A stretch of 17,983 nt of DNA from DASYSL01 sp036003365. Its GTDB lineage: Bacteria > Eisenbacteria > RBG-16-71-46 > DASYSL01. A program made the position numbers and the translations under genes. The DNA lies in the NCBI GenBank assembly GCA_036003365.1, contig DASYSL010000202.1, forward strand, positions 1 to 17,983, written 5' to 3'. A model generated the notes under the pieces. That model searched no databases, was not told where the DNA came from, and worked only from the letters and a program-made list of their open reading frames with translations. Position 1 is the stretch's first letter, and each line of letters starts with the position of its first letter. Positions 9,751 through 14,639 of this stretch are shown piece by piece.

Positions 9751-9910
9751 GTCGACGGAAGCCGCAGCCGAAGGCTGTTTCCCGCGAGTGCAGATTCCGA
9801 ACGGCGCTTTTCCGTCGCGAGTTGTCCACGCGCGTTGCGCCGGGCCTAAGTGGAAAAGTGGCACCGCCTTGGAGCCGGGATCCCTCCCTTCTATCAACGA
9901 GTTGTCCACC
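9732..9910. other. DnaA-box cluster upstream of dnaA, candidate oriC
   Basis: Four DnaA-box-like 9-mers lie within 179 bp: TTTTCCACA (9732-9740, plus), TTGTCCACG (9822-9830, plus), TTTTCCACT (9857-9849, minus) and TTGTCCACC (9902-9910, plus). The first fits TTWTNCACA exactly. The others have one or two departures, of the TTGTCCAC type common in GC-rich bacteria. With dnaA, dnaN and gyrBA alongside and all left-side genes pointing away, this is a good origin candidate. Confidence 0.65.
9743..9758. promoter_or_regulatory. 16-bp perfect inverted repeat over the dnaA -35
   Basis: CCGTCGA and TCGACGG flank a central AG. The repeat overlaps the proposed -35 hexamer of dnaA. Its length and symmetry are those of a repressor operator, but the binding protein is unknown. 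A second, smaller repeat (CAGCC / GGCTG, 9765-9777) lies next to it. Confidence 0.4.
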
Positions 9911-10273
9911 GATCCGGGACGATCGCGGAAGCCTCGTTCGTCGGGGGCCGAGGGTTCCTGAAACGACGGATTCAATCGCTTGAGGTGACGCGAGTTGGGT
10001 CCGCGCGGTGAAGCGCGTCCCAGGTGAGCTGAGCGCGTCTTCGAAAGGCGCGAAAAACTAGCATGCGTTTCGTCGAGCGGACAAGCGGAATTTGTGACGA
10101 TTTTCCGAGGCAGAAACACGAAGATAACCCGCTTGCTCGGCTTCGGTTTGCGTTTCGCGAGCGCTTCATCGCAGGCGTGAACTCTGTAGCGGGCGCGCCC
10201 GATGTGACGCAAGGGCGCCGCACGCGCGCCCACGCTTGCCACGGATTTTTCGAATCTTTCGTCACTTGCGCTT
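9911..10273. other. non-coding stretch between the box cluster and the sigma-54 promoter
   Basis: I see no credible gene here; the reading frames have no ribosome site and no family resemblance. It holds an imperfect inverted repeat, GCAAG-GGCGC (10209-10218) against GCGCCC-acg-CTTGC (10226-10239). This lies about 60-90 nt upstream of the predicted sigma-54 start, where an enhancer-binding activator could sit. TTTGTGACG (10091) and TTTTCCGAG (10101) are poor DnaA-box matches. Confidence 0.4.
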
Positions 10274-10288
10274 TGGCACAGCGCTTGC
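10274..10288 (+). promoter_or_regulatory. sigma-54 (RpoN) -24/-12 promoter
   Basis: TGGCAC (10274-10279), a 5-nt spacer, then TTGC (10285-10288) matches the consensus TGGCAC-N5-TTGC in all ten defined bases, with the invariant GG and GC correctly spaced. The predicted start is near 10300, giving a leader of about 56 nt to the ATG at 10356, which has a good AAGGAG ribosome site. Promoters of this class need an ATP-dependent activator; none is encoded in the window. Confidence 0.75.
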
Positions 10289-10355
10289 GGTGACGACGAG
10301 CAGCTCTCTCCGCCTTCGATCCCGCGACCCTGGCCGGTTACGAAGGAGTTCCACC

Positions 10356-11033
10356 ATGCGCACGAGTTTTCGTTCCGCTTCGCGCCGTGTCGCCGCTTTG
10401 CTCTCGGGCGCGATGCTCCTGGCTCCCGTCTTCGTCTCGTCGGCCGCAGCCGATCCGCCGCCCTGGGCGCACGCCCACGGATGGCGCTCGCACGGCCGTT
10501 ATGCCTACGCGCCGACGCACGGCTACTGCGTCGTCCGCCGCACGAACACGGTGGTGCTTCGCCCGGTGTTCAGCGAGGCGTTCGTCGTCCGCCGCCCGCG
10601 CTTCGTGGTCGTCCAGCCGGTGCCCGTGTGGGCCGCGCCCTATCACAGCGTCTCGGGCGCCATCGGCATCCACACCCGCGGTCTCAATCTCAACTTCGCT
10701 TTCAGCAAGCAGCGTCCCTATTACGGATGCAGCTTCTGCGGCAACTACTTCAACTCGTACGACGCGTGGGCGCGCCACGAGCAGATGTGCCCGGACCGCC
10801 CCTCGGGGCGCGTGCTCTGCCAGCCCTGGGATGACGGGCAGGTCGACGCCTGCCGCGATCAGGCCGGCGAGGCGTGGTCGCACGGCGGCTACGACAACCG
10901 CGGCTACGACAATCGGGGCTACGAGGACGACCAGGGTTACCGCGACGATCAGGGCTACCCGGGGGATGAGGACGATCGCGGCTACCGCCACGGCGATCCC
11001 AGCTACCGGGGCGACGACGACGACGATCGCTAG
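10356..11033 (+). CDS. exported protein with a C2HC zinc-finger pattern and Gly-Tyr-Asp repeat tail
   Basis: I do not recognise a family. The 225-residue product starts at the ATG with AAGGAG 7 nt upstream; a longer frame from 10236 has no ribosome site and would bury the signal peptide. Residues 1-32 form a signal peptide: an Arg-rich start, a hydrophobic core (VAALLSGAMLLAPVFV), then SSAAAD as the likely cleavage region. A basic, Val-rich segment (55-95) follows. At 125-145 the pattern is C-x2-C-x12-H-x3-C (Cys125, Cys128, His141, Cys145), like classical C2HC zinc fingers, with two more Cys at 155 and 166. The tail from 178 repeats GYDNR/GYEDDQ-like units and ends in Asp-rich residues. A sigma-54 promoter drives it. 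The function is unknown; a cell-envelope or extracellular metal-binding role is possible. Confidence 0.85.
   Translation: MRTSFRSASRRVAALLSGAMLLAPVFVSSAAADPPPWAHAHGWRSHGRYAYAPTHGYCVVRRTNTVVLRPVFSEAFVVRRPRFVVVQPVPVWAAPYHSVSGAIGIHTRGLNLNFAFSKQRPYYGCSFCGNYFNSYDAWARHEQMCPDRPSGRVLCQPWDDGQVDACRDQAGEAWSHGGYDNRGYDNRGYEDDQGYRDDQGYPGDEDDRGYRHGDPSYRGDDDDDR
10887..10934 (+). repeat. 15-nt tandem repeat in the Gly-Tyr tail
   Basis: Two near-identical 15-nt units (10887-10901 and 10902-10916, beginning GGCTACGACAA) and a diverged third encode GYDNR, GYDNR and GYEDD. Looser Gly-Tyr units continue to about 11025. The repeat is in frame, so copy-number change would alter tail length without a frameshift. Confidence 0.75.
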
Positions 11034-11061
11034 CCGCACGCTCCAGGTCGCACAGAGAACA

Positions 11062-11099
11062 AAACCGCGCCGGGCGCAGGAGAAGCGCCGGCGCGGTTT
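11062..11099. terminator. bidirectional intrinsic terminator
   Basis: AAACCGCGCC pairs with GGCGCGGTTT, then after a bulged G the inner GGCGC pairs with GCGCC, leaving a 7-nt loop. T-rich sequence follows in both directions (TTTCATTT on plus, TTTTGTTCT on minus). It sits between the convergent zinc-finger and glycosidase-like genes, and its last base is the first base of the minus gene's stop triplet. Confidence 0.85.
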
Positions 11100-12262
11100 C
11101 ATTTCGCCTTGATCGAAATGTCGTCCCGCCAGCGCATGGCGCGCCCCGAGCGGTCGCGCGTCTGGATCACCAGCCCGTCGGAGGAGTCGATCGTGTAGGC
11201 GCCGGAAAGCCGGTAGGGCGCGCTTCCGACGTTGGCGATGACGAAGCCACGCCGGAACTCGCGTCGCCACACGGCCGGCGCGATCTCGCGCATCGTGTCT
11301 CGGGGCGCTCCGAGATCGAGATCGAAGTGCTCCGGGTCGGCGAGATTGCGGTCGAAGCCCTCCGGTACGGCGAAGTCGCGCCAGTTGAACCATGCGCCGG
11401 TGAGGAGCGCGATCGACGCCAGGCAGCGGCGGTGCGCTGCGCTGTCGGCGCGCTGGCAGAAGATGAGCCCGCGCTTGCCCGCGCGCTCCGCGGCCCGGCA
11501 CATGGCGAGCGTCCGGTCGTAGCGATAGAGATCGCGGGGCTCGTTGCCCACGCTCTCGAACGGATAGACGTCACATTCGGGGCAGAGGAAGTCGTCTCCC
11601 TTGCCGTAGAAGCAGACGCGCTTGGCGCGCACTTGGCTCGCCATGATGCGGTAACCCGCGGCATAGGGCGGCCACACCTTCGGATCCATGGCGCGCAAGG
11701 ACGTCACCCATCCCACGCCGTACTTCATGTCGCCATAGTCGAAGTACCAAAACGACGCGCGCGGATCGAAGTCACCGAGCGCCCGTCCGAAGCGCTGCGC
11801 GAAAGGGGTGTTCGAAAAAGCGTAGGGGAGCCCGGTGATGCCCGGCTCATGCACGAGTGGAATGAGGCCCTTGGTGTCGCGGAGCCAGCCATCGCTCGCG
11901 CTCGCGAGCCGGTAGAGCGTGCGATCGAGGACGAACGTCGTCTCGGGCGCGCCATCCCACGCCGGCAGCCACGGCTGGAGGTGGTAGCCCACCAGCACGC
12001 CGCGGGCACGCAGCGAATCCGCCGCGCCCGTGTCCCGGGCGCGCGCCGACAAGATCGCGGCCGCGTAACCCTGACGGGCGATGTCCCGCCAGTCGGGCAC
12101 GTTGCGCAGGTCGAAGGCGATGGTCTGGGGCGCGGTGGCGAGGAGCAGGGCCGACGCGAGCCCGGCGAGGCTAGAGATCTTCTTCGATCCAGACGCGCGC
12201 CATCTCGGCCACGGCGCGGGCGTGGGCGAAGCAGCCGCGCGGCGCGTGCGGCGGGTCGCCAT
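11099..12262 (-). CDS. exported putative glycosidase-like (TIM-barrel) protein
   Basis: This 387-residue protein is probably exported. A hydrophobic segment at about 29-46 (ISSLAGLASALLLATAPQ) ends in a likely cleavage region before FDLRNVPDW. The rest resembles hypothetical TIM-barrel glycosyl-hydrolase-like families: GVLVGYHLQPWLPAWDG, FWYFDYGDMKYG at 171-182 with candidate acidic residues at a strand end, and a late strand FRRGFVIANVG before a small beta part. I cannot name the family or substrate. The start is odd. The only ATG upstream of the signal core is at 12262, which gives a 28-residue Arg/Pro-rich leader, overlaps the debranching enzyme by 92 nt and has no clear ribosome site. No ATG, GTG or TTG lies between it and the mature part. 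The position right after the debranching enzyme suggests shared transcription and a glycan-related role. Confidence 0.75.
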   Translation of the reverse strand: MATRRTRRAAASPTPAPWPRWRASGSKKISSLAGLASALLLATAPQTIAFDLRNVPDWRDIARQGYAAAILSARARDTGAADSLRARGVLVGYHLQPWLPAWDGAPETTFVLDRTLYRLASASDGWLRDTKGLIPLVHEPGITGLPYAFSNTPFAQRFGRALGDFDPRASFWYFDYGDMKYGVGWVTSLRAMDPKVWPPYAAGYRIMASQVRAKRVCFYGKGDDFLCPECDVYPFESVGNEPRDLYRYDRTLAMCRAAERAGKRGLIFCQRADSAAHRRCLASIALLTGAWFNWRDFAVPEGFDRNLADPEHFDLDLGAPRDTMREIAPAVWRREFRRGFVIANVGSAPYRLSGAYTIDSSDGLVIQTRDRSGRAMRWRDDISIKAK

Positions 12263-14510
12263 CGAAGAGCTCGGCCACGGTGCCCAGAGCGCCGTCCTGG
12301 AGATGCTGCGTCAAGGGCGCGAGCACGCGGCGCGCGTGAGCCCGCGTCTGGCGGGTGCGGCCGTGCGCGTTGAGGTAAGCGCTCACGTAGGGGCCGAGCA
12401 GCCACGGATGCACGGTGCCCTGATGACGGGCGCCGTCGCGCGTCACGCGGTCGCCCACGTACGAGCCCTGGTAGCGCGAGTCGTCGGGGGCCAGCGAGCG
12501 CAACCCCACCGGCGTGCCCAGCGCGCGCTCGACCACGGCCAGCGCCGAGCGCGCGTGCTCGGCCGGCACGAGCCCGGTGGGCAGCGAAAGCGCGATCACC
12601 TGGTTGGGCCGCAAGCTGGGATCGGGGCCTTCGTCGTCGACCGCATCGTGGAAGTAGCCCAGCGCCGGCGCCCAGAAGGCGGCGCGGAACGCTTCGCGCG
12701 TGCGCAGAGCGAGCGCGGCGTAGTACGAAGCGTCGGCGCCGTAGCCCAAGCGCTCGGCGAAGGCCGCCTGCGCCACCAGCGCGAAGTGCCAGAGAGCGTT
12801 CACCTCGATGGGCTTGCCGCGCCGCGGCGTGACGATCCAGTCCTCGGCGCGCGCGTCCATCCAGGTGAGGGCGAGCGCCACGTCGCCCGAGGTGAGAAGC
12901 CCGTCCTCGTCGAGGCGGATGCCGAAGCGCGTGCCCTTCTGATGGTGGCCGAGGATGTCGCGAAACGCGGGATAGAGCGTGCCGCGCAGGAAGTCTTCGT
13001 CTCCGGACAGGCGCACGTAGGCGTCGCCGGCGCGAAACATCCAGAGCGCGGCGTCGACCGACGCGTACGACGGCTGGTCACCGACTTCCGGATAGACATT
13101 GGGCACGAGGCCGCGGTCGAGCCGCTCGCAGGCCGCGGCCAGCACCTCGCGACCCAGACCGAGGCGGCCGGTGGCGAGGAGGAGGCCGGGGAGGGCGATC
13201 ATCGTGTCGCGCCCCGAGCCCGGGTTCCACGGATAGCCGCCGACCACCGCCGGGCCGCTCTCGCCGCGTACCCAGAAGGCGTCCGCGGCCCGCGCGAGCA
13301 GGCGCAGACCCTCTTCGGGGAGGCGCATCTCGCCCTCGGCGGCGGCTTCGCGATCCGGCTCGCGTCCTGCGGGGCCGACAGGCGCGGATGCTTCGAGCAG
13401 GGCCGCGCCCGCGCTCGCGCCGCCGGTGATGGGGCGCGGTCCGGCCGGATGACCGAGGTCGTTCTCGCGCGCGTGCCGCGCCCGCCGCGCCGTCTCGCGC
13501 ATGCGCGCCGGCGATCCTTCGACCCGCCGCTGACGCCCGGCTTCGTCGAGCCACGCGCGCTCGGCCCAACCCAGGAGCGCCCGCTGAAACGCCTCGCCCG
13601 CGGCCATCGCTTCGGCCGACTCGCCGCCGGCGCTGGCCGCGGCGCGCGCCAGGGTGGAGAGCGCCTGCGCGAGCGCCGGGTCCGAGCGCGATCCGCCCGG
13701 CAACGGATCCTCGGTCGAGAGCACGAGCACGCAGGTCTCGCCGGGCTCGAGGCGCAGCACGAAGGTGCCGGGCGAGAACGCGTCCTCGCGAAAATCGAGG
13801 CCGCGCTCGACCTCGATCGCGTACTCCATCGCCTTGTACCAGACCGGCCACGGCAGGAAGGTGCCGTGCGAGCACGCCATGCGGATGGCCGGGAGCCCGA
13901 GATAGGGGCGCAGCGTCACCCACGCGCCCACCGCTTCGGGGTGGGGATTGAGCGCCGAGTTCTCGCGCGACAGCGCGTGATAGTCGCGGTGCACGACCAG
14001 CGGGCGCAGCGTCAGCTCGCAGCGCGGGCCGTCCAGGTGCTCGTAGCTCACCACGGTGGTGTTGGCGCCGGGCACGGTGAACACGCTCTTCTCGATCCAC
14101 AGATCGCGCAGCCGGTAGCGCATGCGCGGCCGCCGGCCCCAGGTGAACGACTCGAGACGCAGGTAGCCGCGCGGGTGCACGTTCTCGGGATATTGATTCG
14201 ACGACAGCTCGAACTCGTGCGCGTCGTCGTCGGACTCGTCGTCAAAAGCGCGGCGCGTGGGCTCGTGCAAGGGAGCCCGCACCGTCTCCTCGAGCTTGGC
14301 CACGCTCACGATGCGTCCCACCGGCGGCCGCGTGGCGGCGACGAGAAGGCCGTGATAGCGGCGCGAGTGCGCGCCGACCACCGTCGACGAGGCGAAGCCG
14401 CCGAGGCCGTTGGCCAGCACCCACTCGCGAGTGAGCCCGCGCTCGAAGGGAAGAAAGCTCTCGGGACCGAGGCGAATCTGCGGGGCGTCGTCGGATTCGA
14501 TCCAGGACAT
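12171..14510 (-). CDS. amylo-alpha-1,6-glucosidase / glycogen debranching enzyme
   Basis: The enzyme is predicted to hydrolyse alpha-1,6 branch points of glycogen or related alpha-glucans in the cytosol. The 779 residues have the N-terminal GDE domain (about 15-270), with REWVLANGLGGFASSTVVG at 28-46 and RRYHGLLVA, then the C-terminal (alpha/alpha)6 barrel from about 395. The barrel shows GGYPWNPGSGRDTMIALPGL, LTWMDARAEDWIVTPRRGKP at 548-567, EVNALWHFAL, HQGTVHPWLLGPY at 696-708, and a final AELFDGDPPHAPRGCFAHA with the expected late acid. An insert of about 75 Ala/Arg/Gly-rich residues (about 322-398) joins the domains. I chose the ATG at 14510 because the next one upstream (14561) lies inside a likely -10 element. 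A much longer frame reaching 16643 is a GC artefact antisense to the peptidase gene. Confidence 0.93.
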   Translation of the reverse strand: MSWIESDDAPQIRLGPESFLPFERGLTREWVLANGLGGFASSTVVGAHSRRYHGLLVAATRPPVGRIVSVAKLEETVRAPLHEPTRRAFDDESDDDAHEFELSSNQYPENVHPRGYLRLESFTWGRRPRMRYRLRDLWIEKSVFTVPGANTTVVSYEHLDGPRCELTLRPLVVHRDYHALSRENSALNPHPEAVGAWVTLRPYLGLPAIRMACSHGTFLPWPVWYKAMEYAIEVERGLDFREDAFSPGTFVLRLEPGETCVLVLSTEDPLPGGSRSDPALAQALSTLARAAASAGGESAEAMAAGEAFQRALLGWAERAWLDEAGRQRRVEGSPARMRETARRARHARENDLGHPAGPRPITGGASAGAALLEASAPVGPAGREPDREAAAEGEMRLPEEGLRLLARAADAFWVRGESGPAVVGGYPWNPGSGRDTMIALPGLLLATGRLGLGREVLAAACERLDRGLVPNVYPEVGDQPSYASVDAALWMFRAGDAYVRLSGDEDFLRGTLYPAFRDILGHHQKGTRFGIRLDEDGLLTSGDVALALTWMDARAEDWIVTPRRGKPIEVNALWHFALVAQAAFAERLGYGADASYYAALALRTREAFRAAFWAPALGYFHDAVDDEGPDPSLRPNQVIALSLPTGLVPAEHARSALAVVERALGTPVGLRSLAPDDSRYQGSYVGDRVTRDGARHQGTVHPWLLGPYVSAYLNAHGRTRQTRAHARRVLAPLTQHLQDGALGTVAELFDGDPPHAPRGCFAHARAVAEMARVWIEEDL

Positions 14511-14559
14511 GGAAGAATTCCCGGGACAGGAAAATGAAGCCGGTTGTGCGGAGCGCCTC

Positions 14560-14565
14560 ATGATA
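14560..14565 (-). promoter_or_regulatory. possible -10 element of the debranching-enzyme gene
   Basis: TATCAT on the minus strand differs from TATAAT at one position and lies about 50 nt before the chosen ATG. The -35 region is poor (TTCCTC at 17 nt). It supports the 14510 start over 14561, because the 14561 ATG shares bases with this element. Confidence 0.35.
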
Positions 14566-14600
14566 CCCGGTGAGGGGCAGGGGAGGAAATGCGTGCGCGG

Positions 14601-14621
14601 CCCTCGCCCGGCGCCCGAGGG
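14601..14621. promoter_or_regulatory. inverted repeat in the divergent promoter region
   Basis: CCCTCG and CGAGGG flank a 9-nt loop, 19 nt before the start of the metallopeptidase-like gene and between the two divergent genes. It could be an operator; there is no T tract, so it is not a terminator. Confidence 0.3.
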
Positions 14622-14627
14622 CTGCGC

Positions 14628-14633
14628 TAGACT
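14628..14633 (+). promoter_or_regulatory. possible -10 giving a leaderless mRNA
   Basis: TAGACT ends 6 nt before the ATG at 14640, so a normal start point would fall on or next to the A of the ATG. No ribosome site precedes the ATG, which fits leaderless translation. The -35 region shows no clear match. Confidence 0.35.
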
Positions 14634-14639
14634 TCGCAC

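Noticed and set aside
9550..10265. Possible small genes in the dnaA upstream region
   Set aside because: The frames have no ribosome site or family features and overlap the DnaA boxes and promoter elements.
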